Below, piece after piece: positions 23,434-34,716 of a DNA stretch of 64,000 bases. The position numbers and the translations under genes are program-made. The notes beneath the pieces are model-generated. The model was not told the origin of the DNA, searched no databases, and saw only the letters and a program-made list of their open reading frames with translations. The stretch is from Tilletia caries (lineage: Eukaryota > Basidiomycota > Exobasidiomycetes > Tilletiales > Tilletiaceae). Within the stretch, counting starts at the first letter, position 1; each line of letters starts with the position of its first letter. The DNA lies in the NCBI GenBank assembly GCA_032718865.1, contig JALUTQ010000038.1:620001-684000 (forward strand). The letters run 5' to 3'.

Positions 23434-26064
23434 ATGTCTTTCTCCTGGCGCGGCATCTTTCACAAGCACGACCACAGCGAAAGCAGCCATCACGGCGGCC
23501 GCAGCAGCACACCTACTAGCGGATTGAACGGAACTTCGGCCGGGCCGAGTCATAGCAACAAAAGCGGTGGCGCAGGTGGCAGTGTTGCGAATGGATCAGC
23601 TTCTGCATCGGCCACCTCTACGAGTTTGACTGTGCCCGCATCCGTTGCCTCAGATCCTTCTACTTCTGGCTCGGCATTCTATACAAATGGACATGCGGTA
23701 CACGGCTCAGGATCCACAGTGCCTACGACGGTACATGGAGATGTACCTGGACCCAATGGTGGAATGGTCGCGCGGTTACGAGTTTGGGAGGAGCTCGAAC
23801 GGCCTGATATGCCCCTGCTGGGCTTTGAGAACGTGAGTTGTCGGACATGCTAAGGGCGCGCCTATGCGCATGTAGTGCGAATCTGACCAAGGCTGATCTC
23901 TTTATTACTGTTCTCCCAGTTTGGAAACACCTGGTAGGTATTTGCGCTTGTGTATGCGTAGAAGACGCTCCTTCTGACCATTCTGATTCCCAAATTCCAT
24001 TCAGCTACGCGAACTCGGTACTGCAAGCCCTTTACCATTGTCAGCCATTCCGAGAATCTATTCTGAAACACAGGGACGAGAATCCGCCAGCGAAGACAGT
24101 GTCCACGCCGGCTCCACTCGCGACACCCCCATCCAAGGCGAACAGCTCGGCCGAAGCAACGCAACAAGCCTCGATACCATGTGCCTTGCAGGACTTATTC
24201 GCTCAGATGACCGATCAGTCCATCGCGACGGCTCAAGCCGCGCAACTAGCCGCATTCAACCATAGTAATGCTGCAGCAAATTCCACAGGCTCCACAGGCT
24301 TTTCCGCGAAGAGAACCTTCGGAGGACTCAGCATGGGCGGGCTAGGCGGCATTCCTCCGGTTACCACGAATCCCGTCCCGAACATGGGCGTAGGGTTCAG
24401 CATGGGTGCGATCGCGGGCAGTTCTACCACGGCGTCTCAGTCTGGAGGCAGTGCAGGAGCGGGAAGCGCGGCGACGGGTGGGAAGGACGGGCCGACGAAG
24501 CGGGCGGTCGACCAGACTGCCATCAAGGCTTTCCTCGCCGCGCTACGGAAGGAAAACGTTATGTTCGACTCGACGATGCATCAAGACGCGCATGAGATGC
24601 TCAACTTTGTCCTCAATCGAGTGGGCGAGGAACTCGTCGATGGGGACAGTTCGAAGGGGGATGCGCAGAGCACATCAAATACTTCTCCTGCCATTGGATC
24701 AAGCGCATCCGGATCGAGCGCATCCAAGGCAGGCACTAGCAAGGGTACTAGGTCGAAGCAGGCCGATTCGGAGGGCAAGACGTGCGTGCATAGATTATTT
24801 GAGGGTAAACTAACGAACGAAACTAGGTGCATGACATGCGAAACGGTGAGTGTTCCTTTATGACCTCCGCTGTTCGAGCACCGGAAAGATCTGACTTTCT
24901 GCTTGATGAATTCAGGTCTCCTCTCGGGATGAATCTTTCCTCGACCTGTCAATCGATATCGAACAGAACTCTTCCGTCACATCATGTCTTCGGCAATTCA
25001 GTGCCAGCGAAACACTAAGAGCGAGGAACAAATTCTTCTGCAATACGTGCTCAGGTCTACAAGAAGCGGAGAAACGGATGAAGGTGAAGGAACTGCCCAA
25101 CGTTCTGGCCCTACATCTGAAGCGGTTCAAGTATGAGGAATCCGTACAGAAGGTGAGAGACGCATTCCAATCTCCGATAGCGAGCCATTGGACAGAGGTT
25201 GTACTGACATTCTCTTTCGGTCTGCAGTACATCAAATTAGCCTACAGAGTCGTCTTCCCGATGCAGTTGAGATTGTTCAATACCTCTGACGTTGCGGCAA
25301 ACCCGGACCGGATGTACACCCTCTTTGCCATTGTCGTGCATATTGGCGCCGGTCTGCATTCCGGGCACTACATTGCGATCGTCAAGGTCGGCTCTCGGTG
25401 GATCTCGTTTGACGATGACACGGTGGAGACGATTGACGAAATGGACATTGCCAAGTACTTTGGTGACACACCGGGCACGGGGAGCGCGTACGTCCTGTTC
25501 TATCAAGCGGATGATCTGGATCGAACCGCTCTCGGCCTGCCGCCCATTCCTGCAAGAGGTTCTAATTCGACGCTGTCCCTAACACAACATCCGGTGCTGC
25601 CGCCGCCTGCACTACCTTCATCGCCTGGGGCCGTTCTTCCTGCTCCTGCGATGCCAACGTCACCATTATTACCGCCTCCTTCCCCACGGACACCAAGCCT
25701 CCCGCGTCCCTCTACCGCCGACGGGATCCGACCGTCGTCATCGTTCAATGGACTCAGAGCGCCTTCTACGATAAGGGCGCGGACTCCTTCACCTGGCGAC
25801 GCTCTGATGGCCGCAGCAGGTCTGCAGGATCCGATAGCGGGCGCAAACTCCCACCAGGGCACGCCAAGTCGGATGGGGGCTCTGGCACTGCTGGGCCATC
25901 GGAAAACATCGCGGCAGGCCACTCTACCTTTAGGGCTGGAGGCTCAACTGGGCCTTAGTGTGGACGGGAAGGGCAGTTCTGGGCCGAATGGGTCCGTTCC
26001 GACGAAGGGCTCGAGAAAGAGTTTGGTGGGGAGATTCGGGTTTGGGAAATCAAGTCATCAATGA
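23434..26064 (+). CDS. ubiquitin carboxyl-terminal hydrolase, USP12/46-Ubp9/Ubp13 type (about 775 aa, 5 exons)
   Basis: Cysteine protease that removes ubiquitin. Exons 23434-23832, 23920-23933, 24005-24845, 24916-25152 and 25228-26064. The N-terminal 120 residues are Ser/Gly/His-rich and low-complexity. The Cys box GFENFGNTCYANSVLQ is assembled from three exons, the middle one only 14 bases. A zinc site is formed by CMTCE and CNTCSG. The strand [12 protein letters not shown] and the His box [12 protein letters not shown] with [10 protein letters not shown] complete the catalytic domain. A Gly/Ser/Ala-rich insert of about 100 residues (near 185-285) separates the Cys box from the [11 protein letters not shown] (QDAHE) motif. 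The Pro-rich C-terminal tail may bind partners. All catalytic residues are present. Confidence 0.93.
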
Positions 26065-26482
26065 ACCACGGTTCGCATACGCGACTGTGTTGATCTGCCT
26101 TAGCGCTGCGTTGATCTGGTGTGTTCCGATGCGCCTTGCCGGTGCTTCCATGCTGATCCAGTGGCCCCAGAAACTACCAAGTGGCGCTGCGGTCTCTTGC
26201 AGCACCCCTTTCCCAGCTACCAAGCAGCCCGATGATCCCCCCTGTCATCGAGTTGTACATGTGGGCGGTGGGTGCACCATAGCGCTCTTCTGGTCAGCTG
26301 CTCGCCTCCGCGACCGATCGGCGAGTTTGTTTGGGCTTTCAACGCGCTGCTCGGGCGGGGGATAAGGCATCCCTTGACGCTGACACTCTCTCCATAAATA
26401 CTCGCTCTCACCTCCTCTTTCCTATCCCTCTTCTCCCCCCCTTGCCACATATCACCCTTTCGACTCACCTGCAGCACAGACC

Positions 26483-27036
26483 ATGCCGGATCCCCACCAA
26501 GACACGCCTCAGCCTCCATTCGAAGATCAGCATCTGCTGATCATGGCTGCGAAATTGCGGGGAGAGGAGAGGATGAAGCCATGAAGGAGGATCTGGAGGC
26601 GACGGAGGGAACGGATGCTCGCGAGCATGTAAGTGTATGCTCTGGAAGAGTACGTGGACTGTCACGCCAGCTCACATTACCATTGAATTCCTTCATGCAG
26701 CTCCACCTCGTACGGCCCGACTGGCTCGACCCTGTTGCCGTTCGTCTGATGATTCACGACGTGTACCGGCTCCTAGGCGTACTGCTGACAGGATTGACGA
26801 ACGAGGGACTTGGGGGCGACAGGAGGAGGTTAACCACTTCGAGCTCACCCTTACCTTTCTCTCGCCACAGTATTCTTGCAGCTTTCCCCCGACACCCTAA
26901 TCCGATTCCCCACGCGCCCTGCAGAGCGCTCAGTGCCGAGGACAAGGATAGTGCAACAGACAGCATGCGACCGACGACTTCCAAGCCACAGACACACACA
27001 CGAGAACAAGGCACAAGAGTTTCAAGAGTTCATTGA
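26483..27036 (+). CDS. possible small gene or two overlapping ORFs, unrecognised
   Basis: A 33-codon ORF (MPDPHQDTPQPPFED..., 26483-26584) overlaps by four bases (ATGA) a second ORF starting ATG at 26581 (MKEDLEATEGTDAREH). The second ORF may lose an intron 26629-26699 (gtaagt...atgcag) and continue LHLVRPDWLDPVAVRLMIH before low-complexity sequence. CATAAATACTC at about 26392 and a CT-rich tract just upstream look like a promoter. No family is recognised. The first ORF could be a regulatory upstream ORF, or the pair could be one gene with a frameshift. Confidence 0.3.
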
Positions 27037-27124
27037 GGTATATTGCTGTTGGGTCGCAAGTCCAGTACCGCTGAGGGGGATGGACGACAACTGGGAGTGG
27101 GGGAAACCGAAGGGTTCCACGCGC

Positions 27125-27510
27125 TTAGGCGGTGTCCTTCTGGAGTTTGCCGGCCTGCTCCTGTGCCTTGCCGCTCGCCTTCTTGGAGTCGTCACCGGTA
27201 ACGGTACCGACGAGGTTGTCGACCTTTCCGGAAACCTGGTTGGAGACACCGTCGGCGTACTGCTTAGCGGTGGCGGCCTTGATCTCAGCCTCGCCCTTGG
27301 CGTGCTGCTCCTGACCAGCCTGGGTCCAGCTCGAAGCGCCGGTGACCTGGGTAGAGGAGGAGGAGGAGGAGGAGGAGGAGGGCTAGGTCAGCGCGATTGG
27401 AGGACCGGATAAAAGAGGGTGAGTTCTAGACTCACGTTTCCAACAGCCTCCTTGGCGCTGCCGACGGCGGAGTTGTACTGGCCGGAAACCTTGGAGGGCT
27501 CGTTAGACAT
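27125..27510 (-). CDS. CsbD-like / Hmp1-like small stress protein (98 aa, 2 exons)
   Basis: Exons 27510-27436 and 27346-27125, with an 89-base intron whose 3' part is a (CTC)n pyrimidine tract. The protein is Lys/Ala/Gly/Gln-rich and made of CsbD-type helical repeats (GSAKEAVGN, GKVDNLVGTVTGDDSKK, SGKAQEQAGK). Fungal relatives include the Ustilago Hmp1 mismatch/cruciform-DNA recognition protein, and bacterial CsbD proteins are general-stress induced. A DNA-binding role is only inferred. A minus-strand TATAAGAAG box lies about 100 bases upstream (27621-27613). Confidence 0.85.
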
Positions 27511-27612
27511 GTTGAGTATGAGTTTGGGTGGTGGGTAAAAGTGTGAGGAGTTGTGTGTATGTGTGTGTGGGTGGTGGGGATAAAAGGTTGGAAGAAGGGG
27601 CGAAGGGGTCGC

Positions 27613-27621
27613 CTTCTTATA
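27613..27621 (-). promoter_or_regulatory. TATA box of the CsbD-like gene
   Basis: TATAAGAAG on the minus strand, 103 bases before the ATG at 27510. Called from consensus and spacing. Confidence 0.45.
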
Positions 27622-28469
27622 CCTGTTCAACCCCCCCATCTTTCGCAGCCACCGCGCCCCCCTGGCTTCCCACTTCCCAGAGCGCAGCAGGACGACAGAC
27701 GGACGTGGAACTTCCCAGGAGCGGCGGTCATGACGCGGGGGGCGGGCGCCAGGCTCAGCCACGTCTCTCCATCCGTTACAGGCACGATGACACCATTATT
27801 GGGCAGCTGGGCAGACGGCATCAGACGGCTAAGGACCCTTGGAGACAAAGGAGAGGTAATGCAGGAGCATGTGGCATGACGTGGATGTGAATCATTTCCT
27901 CAATCCTCCATCGTCGTCTTTGCACAGCCCTGACCGGCGACTGGAACGCGGACCGTTTATGTAGGTTCCTTGTGTGTGGTAAGTCCAAGAACCATGGTGG
28001 TGACGCGCGCCGAGACGGCTGAGAACCAGCTGGTTCCGCGGCCCGCGCTGACCGCCCTCTCTTCCTCCAGCCTTGCGAGCGGGTAGTGCCTGCCTGCAGA
28101 CTTGCAGCGGGCACGTACCCACGCATGCGGATCGTTCGCTGACGCGCTGACGGCTGTTGGCCTGTTGCGGAGGCTGATTTCCCTGCTTCGAACGCCTGCC
28201 CCTCGCGCCAGACGATGGTGCTCTTACGATGCGACTCCCGCGGCGGTGTCTGGCAGGCCCGCAGGCTGGCTGTGCGATGCGACCTCCGGATGGGAGCCCG
28301 TGACGATACGTCATGATGAGCACAGCGCACGGACCATAAATTCCATTTCACCCATCCAAGGTGGTGAGTGAGTGGTGCGTGAATAGGTGATGCTCATCGC
28401 TCTTCTCACCGCTTCACCGCACGCGGCAAGCCCGCCGAGCTTCCGCGCTCCGCATCGCACTGCCCACAG
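27622..28469. other. intergenic region, no gene seen
   Basis: GC-rich sequence between the CsbD-like promoter and the left end of the Harbinger element. The short open frames have biased composition and no recognisable domain. Confidence 0.5.
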
Positions 28470-28701
28470 AGGGGTTTTCAAAATTGGCGTCCAACGGAGA
28501 AAACATTGCCATTGGAGAGCATAATTCAGCCGCAACTTTGAGAAGCCACTTGAGGAGAAATTTTGAGCAGGAGACGTCAGCCTTAGCGCCCTGCTGCTGA
28601 GGCCCGTGAGGGAGAGGAGGTGCTGGACTGCTGGTGCCCTCCATCGACTGTACCACACCGTCCTCCCACATCACCACTGATTCTTCTACTGGACACCCCT
28701 C

Positions 28702-30496
28702 ATGCCTCCCAAAACGCGAAAACGTGCTGCTGCGCGCGAGTCCAGCACCAATGGTGCCGCCGTGGCCGATCTAGGAGAGAGTGGCAGCATGCAGCAGGAT
28801 GGCAAAGTCGCTGACTCTCTCTCTCTGCCTCCTCTGCTGCTGACTCTCTCTCCACAGAAGCTACCCAACCTCAACAGCAGCGCGTTTCTACTCCTACTCC
28901 TACTCCTACTTCAATGCCACTCTCCCCTCTTGCAGCACAGACTTCTTCTCCATCTGCAGGCACCACCGAGCCTCCCCATCCCACACGGCCAGATTCGTCG
29001 GACGCGGACGGGCGCGCACACATACACGCGCACGAGCATGGACATACGGAGGACAAGGACGAACAAGGTGTGGGGAACGAGGATCTCATGCTGCTTCCGG
29101 TGAGATTGATGTGGTCGCTCGACTCTTGAGACGAAGCATATGATGAATATGTCATCCAAAATTGAACCACTGACTCAATACACATTACACACAATACCAA
29201 TCCATATTCCCCAATATGCACAGTCTCAATCAGCTTCAACACAGTCAGCAGCCTTGGAAGGCGGGAGTGCTGGTGCGGCCGGCTCTGCGGGTGGGGGGGG
29301 GAGACGACGGCGCGTCTGATGATGAGACCTCAACAGATGGGGAGTCAGACGGAGTTGGAAATGCCAAAGTAAGAATATCACCCACCCCTTTACCAGCTCT
29401 GACCCGCGCAGCGCACGTACGCAGACCTTGTCACGCACTCTGGACTCATACTAATAACTAAACCCATGCCAAATTTTTCTGACAGAATAAAGGAAAGGCC
29501 AAACGCGCTCCGGCATCAAAGCGCAAAGTGCACAAATGGTCCATTGCCGAGGAAATGAAGTTGGCTGCTGTACTATGGACTATGGATGACTTGCAGGCGC
29601 GTCTGCTGGGCCGAAAGACTACAGGAAGTGGCCGAAGTGAGCGAGGCAAGCTCACCGCGGATCTCAATCAACTAGGAAAGGAGGTACACGGGACGACAGC
29701 TTTGGCGCCACAACACTATCGACACAAAGTCAAAGCAATGCACAAGAATTATATCATCGCCCGAGACCAACTTTCGGAGACAGGACAGAATGTAACGGGC
29801 ACGGAGGTGGTGGACGGCTCCAAGGTTCAAAAAGAGAGGGCGCTCGCAACAAGGCAATGCCATTATTTCGAAGAGTGGCACGAGATGGCCCTGGATCGTC
29901 GCTCAACCAGGCCGCCTCGTGTCCGCATGCCTGGAACGCAGTCGTCGTCGGGAAGGGACGCTGTCGGCTCTAAGCGCAAGCGAACTTCCAGCTCCCAAGA
30001 CCATCCCGACACCGAAAACGAAGGTGGGCAAGACGGCGAGGAGGAGAGCGCGGACAGCGACGTTCCGGTACCTGGCAGCGCGTCGGAAGGAGAAGACGAG
30101 AGTGGTCGGGAGGAGGCAGAGGACGGCGAGAGAGACGGCCAAGACAAGGACGACCGACAAGCCGGATCCTCGACGAAACGGTCGCGCTCAAAGACCACGG
30201 ACAAGAAGGAAACGTCAGCCAATGGAGCTGGCACCTTGCAAGGTACTCGAGGCCCGTACCGAGGATCCGACAATCTTGCCCAGCTGCGCGAGACTCTTCA
30301 ACAGAGCACAAAGGAGTCAGCGGAGCGGCAAAAGGAAACAATGAAGATGGCAATGGAGAATCAGCAGAGGGAGCAGGACAGGCGAGAACGAGAGCTTGTG
30401 CTGGCGGAGCGTCGACAGGATCTGGAGGAGAAGAGGGAGGAGAATCAGCAGAAAATGATGGAGGCGCTGCTCAAGATGGTCGAGAAGAACAATTAG
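28702..30496 (+). CDS. Harbinger Myb/SANT-like accessory protein, possibly frameshifted
   Basis: Candidate segments: 28702 to about 28809 (MPPKTRKRAAARESS), about 28860-29099, 29224-29368 and 29486-30496. The first splice junction is unclear. In the third segment a run of nine G (29293-29301) puts SQSASTQSAALEGG and the following DDGASDDETSTDG in different frames; eight G would join them. The last exon carries the conserved part: HKWSIAEEMKLAAVLW starts a Myb/trihelix-type DNA-binding fold. An acidic linker, a basic stretch (TKRSRSKTTDKKE), and a long C-terminal coiled coil rich in Glu, Gln and Arg follow. In Harbinger elements this protein binds subterminal DNA and helps bring the transposase to the nucleus. 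Confidence 0.7.
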
Positions 30497-30683
30497 GTCT
30501 CTGTAGTCGTGACTCGTGGACCTCCAGATCCTACCCAAATTCCGAAATGTATGAGAACAACGCATCAATTGTGTGAGACTTGAGCCTGGTATCCAAAAAT
30601 CACATAAAACTAGAGATCAGCGATCGGAAGACGTAGGCGGAGCTCGAGCTGCCGCTCGCGCGGCTTGTCTACGTCGCGCGTCT

Positions 30684-32214
30684 CTAGCTCGGTTTTCGTG
30701 CTGCTTTTTCCTGCTTGGCCAGGTATACCTCGTATTCCTTTTTGGTCATCTCCTTCATTCTTGAGGCCCGAGTGGTGTCTCGCCAGTCGAACCCATGACA
30801 GACGAACAATGCCATATGCATTCGTTCCCTCAGCTTTCGCCCACCATGCCGTCGTCGCTTGTCGATCCTGCGTTGCGAGAACGTTCTCTCTCGCTCCTCC
30901 GCGCGTCGGCGACGTCGATCCTCCGCCGCTTCTCGTCGCAACCACGCGTTCTGCTGTTCCCTGCGTCGTTCTGGAGAGGGCTGCCACCAGTTGCTCAAGT
31001 CCAACCCCAACTTCTCCCCGAGTCCATCCTCCACATAAAGGCTGTATCGAGCCGCGTCGTCCCAGCTCATCGCTAGGTTATGGGCTGCAATGCAAGCCAC
31101 TACCACGTCTTGCGCTCGCATCTCCATCGCCTCCGACGACACAAATCCACGCAACGCCCGCAAGCAACCGAACCTGCCTTTGATGAAGGCAATTGCGTGC
31201 TCCGCTCGAATGCGAACGTGGGAATGCCAGTAGTTGAATTTTTCGGATGTCTTTGCTTCGCTGACTGGCACCATGACCGTACGGCTTGACGATGTGCCGA
31301 CTGAGAGGGTAACCTAGGTCTGCCCAAATGAACTCGTTTCGCTGAAGGTAGAGAGACGGGGCACGAGCAATGGGGCTCTCGGCGTACACGGTTGAGTCGG
31401 CGACGCGTCCTCGTGGCCCGACAACGTACGAAATGATCCTGAGACTGGTTGGAAGGCAAACGAATTGCGTGTTGAGAGAGAAAGTGCCCTTTCGATTGAT
31501 GAAGTCGTCGTCATAGCCGCTTCCTGGTCTCCATGCGAGCGGTATGTGTGATCCGTCGACCATACACCACCCATTCCGCCACTCTTTGACCCCAGACTGA
31601 ATTTCCACCCAATCTTGAGCCTCTCTCTTCTCCTCTTCGCTGGCCCAAGGAATGAGGTCTTCTTCGATGCTGCAGAGCGCCTCGACAAATTTACGCGTGT
31701 AATTGACGACTGAACCTTGTGCGCAGCCGGCATGAGCGGAGATTTCGGGGACGGAAAGCGAGTGTCCAAGTCGGTAAAGGGCGACTGCAAGCTGCAGTTC
31801 GACGGCTGCGGGACCCCCACGGCTCTGTTGATAGGTCGGAAATGCCTTGAGAACCGATGCAAGCGCATGAAACGCACCAACTTCCATTCGGACGGCAAAT
31901 CTGAACCGGACAAAGTCTTGAGCAGCCTTGTAACCTTGTAGCCGATCCCAAAGACTGTCCGAGGGGCGCCATACGGGATTGCGCTGAATGAGATACCGCT
32001 GTCGACGCGCGACGTCCAGCGCGTCAAGACCGGAGAGCACCAATTGGGCAGAATCTGCCGCAGAATCTGCCAGAAGGGGGAGAAATGAGCCAGAAGACTC
32101 CTGTAGCGCCAGTGTAGTCGTGTTCTCGGCCTCTTGAAGCACGGAGGAAACTCGAGAGAGGCATAAAGCCTCCAAATCCTCGAGTGCCCTTTCTCTGGCA
32201 GTCTTTCGTGGCAT
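30684..32214 (-). pseudogene. Harbinger (HARBI1-like, DDE_4) transposase, one frameshift
   Basis: Starts MPRKTARERALEDLEAL at 32214. A helix-turn-helix (HSLSVPEISAHAGCAQGSV) precedes the catalytic core. The triad is D in WCMVDGSHIPL, D in FIWADLGYPL and E in RIRAEHAIAFIKGRFG. After HIVKPYG, near 31270, the frame shifts by one base. The second frame then continues from MVPVSEAKTSEKFNYW, crosses the catalytic Glu, and ends with a basic coiled tail at 30684. All three acidic residues survive, so one indel separates this copy from a full protein of about 510 residues. No GT-AG intron explains the shift. Confidence 0.88.
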
Positions 32215-32441
32215 GGCGAGCGGGAGGATATGGTTGTAGGAGGAGCTGTGAGTGAGCTGTGAGTGAGTTCGCGTTGATGCGATTGACGAAATGAGAGAAA
32301 CGAGAAAAGCTCTCCTCCTTTCGGCGGCTGTGCAGTTTCTCCACTTCTGCGACGTCATCTCATTAGGAAAATTAGAAAAAGGCTGTTCGATTTCTCCGAT
32401 TCCAAATTTTCTCCCGTTCAATCCCAACTTTGAAAGTCCCT

Positions 32442-32882
32442 CAGCCTCGAGAGCCCAGAGCCCGGATCACAGGCCAGTGGCCGCAGCAGTCGCGATTTAG
32501 TTGAGCAGGAACACGATTTCCATGTGCGCTCGTCATTTCGTCCTCGTTCTCGAATCTCGACGAGTGATGATGAATAACTTCGAACAACTTCAACCCGATG
32601 ACGATACGAGGCTATGAGCGGTCGCTGCAAGCGCGGCACACTCGCAGTTCCGTGCTCCTGCTGTCCCTATTACGCCTCAGGCAACAGGCAACAGGCAACA
32701 GGCAACAGGCGTCGTTGTGAGGCAAGGGCGAAGGCCCGAAGGCGGACGTGGGCTTTCTGATTTCAAAACTCAAAGCACGGACGAGTAGGCAGGTTCTGTG
32801 TATGCAATATTCAACCATTCCGTGACGAGGAGTACTCCAATCTATCCCTGTTGTGAATCCACTCCTTCCCGTCGGCTTACTA
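32442..32882. other. intergenic region, no gene seen
   Basis: Between the right end of the Harbinger element and the 3' end of the phosphatase gene. A short tandem CAGGCAACA-type repeat lies near 32679-32708. Nothing else stands out. Confidence 0.5.
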
Positions 32883-34561
32883 CTACTGGTAGCACTTGCT
32901 CCACTCCGAGTCCGTGTTGACCCAAGCGAGTGTGGTCTTGACGCTGTCGAGCGAGCACAGGCCGTACTGAGCCAACTGCTGGTCGAGGTCCGTCGCCGTG
33001 GTGTTCTTGCACCAGCCATAGTCGCCGGTCGCGGGCTGAACCGCTCCGTTGGCGCGAACGCGAACGTAGTTTCGCCCAGGCGAGCACTGCAGCCGCTCAA
33101 AGACAATCTTGCCCTGGAAGGGAGCGATACGGGAGAAGTACCAGTTGTGGGGATCTTGCTCTGCGTGCGGCTTGGACGCGTTCAAAGCAGGACCGTCGAA
33201 CAGACCGAAGGCCGTGGCGATAGGGCCAAGGTTATTGTCGTGAGTGCCGTCGAAGTAGATGCCGCGGTCCAAGGGGAACAACGTGGTATTGCCGTCGATC
33301 GTCGTGTTGAGCGACGTGGGCGGGTCGAGAGGCGGAGCGACACCTGTCAGACGCGCCAACAGCTCACGCAAATACCCTCCACCCTCGGCGCGCGCATATG
33401 GGTTGCCGTATCCTGCACCAGCCCACTTTCCGACGTCGTTGGCGTAGCCGTACAATTGCCACTCGTCTTCGGTGAAGGCACGGCAAAAGTCGGAGATGTT
33501 GCCTCCGCTCAGCCGGAGTTCGCCATCGATGACTGAGGCGCGGCCGAGAGTCTCGAAGGAGCACTCGCCCATCAAGTTGAGAATGTCCGTGTATGCGAAA
33601 GTGATGTTGGCCGGCGCGAGTCCCTTGGAGAGACGCGCTCCAATGATGGGCTCCAGTGTTGACTTTCCATACGCAGCCTGGGCAGCCGTTTCAGGCTTAG
33701 GCGACTGGTTCTCGTTGGCGGTGCAGGTGCTGACATCGAGCGTGTTGTTCACACCAGCCAGCTCACTGAAGATGAGATCGATGTTGGGGAGCCCGGGAGC
33801 GTAGCGGGTCTGGTTGGAAGTCGAGATGTTGCCCGAGGGAAAGGCCGCACCGGAGAAACCCAACTTCCAGTACTGGGCAGTGACAATAACGCGGTCGTTG
33901 AGACCGTCGAGGTCGCCCGTGCTCCGCACGAAGGAGCCAAGTGCGGTCAGATCGCTATAGACTTGGGCGGTGCTTTGACCCGAGTAGTATCTGCAAACAC
34001 ACGAACAGGGTCAACATGATGACCTCTTGGGGTAAGGCAGAATTGTGGAGTACTCACGCCTGAAGAGCACCGTAAGGAACCAAATCATTCGCGCCGCTTT
34101 GAATCTGGACCGTCTTCAAGAAGCGCAAGCTGGGCTCCGCGATATCGCTAGCATTCACCTTGGCCAAGGCTTTCTGGATGTTGGTCAGCGTGGCTTGGAT
34201 TTTCTTGACGGCGGACGCAGTAGGGTATCGAGCTCCATGACGTTCGATCGAGTTGACCTGAGTGATGTTGCATCCCGAGGGCGCATCCGTCACGGGCGAG
34301 ATTGTGGAAGGTACGAGCCATCGTGGACTATACTGAGATTGTTTAAACAGGCAGATCGTCAGCAGATCGTCAGCGTCTCTTCCGACTGGATCTCATTCGA
34401 GAGGGGCGGGCTTAACTCACTTGTCCTTGAAAGTGGAATGTGGCCTCGGGCAAGCCCTCATTCAGCTTGGCGTCACCGTCGAGGTCGTAACCGAGCGCTG
34501 CCACGGGCCACTGTGCAGCCGAGACGGCCAAAATGAATGAGAGGAGAGTAGAGATCTGCAT
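32883..34561 (-). CDS. secreted histidine acid phosphatase, phytase-like (507 aa, 3 exons)
   Basis: Releases phosphate from phytate or other phosphomonoesters outside the cell. Exons 34561-34421, 34332-34058 and 33990-32883. The signal peptide is MQISTLLSFILAVSAAQW (cleavage probably after AALG). The active-site motif is RHGARYP (about residue 75), with histidine as the phosphate acceptor. The proton-donor motif is THDNNL (about 370). Several Cys and numerous N-glycosylation sites match the secreted phytase/3-phytase fold. A minus-strand TATATAAA lies about 150 bases upstream. Length is normal for the family. It could equally act as a general acid phosphatase. Confidence 0.92.
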
Positions 34562-34708
34562 AATAATAAGAGTCGATAATAATCTTGATGAGCTCCGTGT
34601 GGTCCTCGATCGCGTTCGCAACGCAGACTCTGGAGGAGATGGATGGATAAAGAAAAGGGAGACAGGGGCGGGACAGGAGATGGTGAGCATGATTCAAACG
34701 GTCGTGCG

Positions 34709-34716
34709 TTTATATA
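34709..34716 (-). promoter_or_regulatory. TATA box of the phytase-like gene
   Basis: TATATAAA on the minus strand, 148 bases before the ATG at 34561. Confidence 0.45.

Larger units (their letters stand above)
28470..32441. mobile_element. PIF/Harbinger transposon with two genes (3972 bp)
   Basis: The left end (AGGGGTTTTCAAAATTGG, 28470) and the right end read on the minus strand (AGGGACTTTCAAAGTTGG, 32441) align imperfectly over about 60 bp. A CAG trinucleotide flanks both ends (28467-28469 and 32442-32444), a possible 3-bp target duplication. Inside are a Myb/trihelix-like gene on plus and a DDE_4 transposase on minus, meeting tail to tail with 187 bases between them. This two-gene plan is the Harbinger hallmark. 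Border positions are by eye. Confidence 0.8.

Noticed and set aside
28871..29242. Minus-strand ORFs over the Harbinger Myb-like gene
   Set aside because: No domain and antisense to segments with matching acidic, spliced coding sequence.
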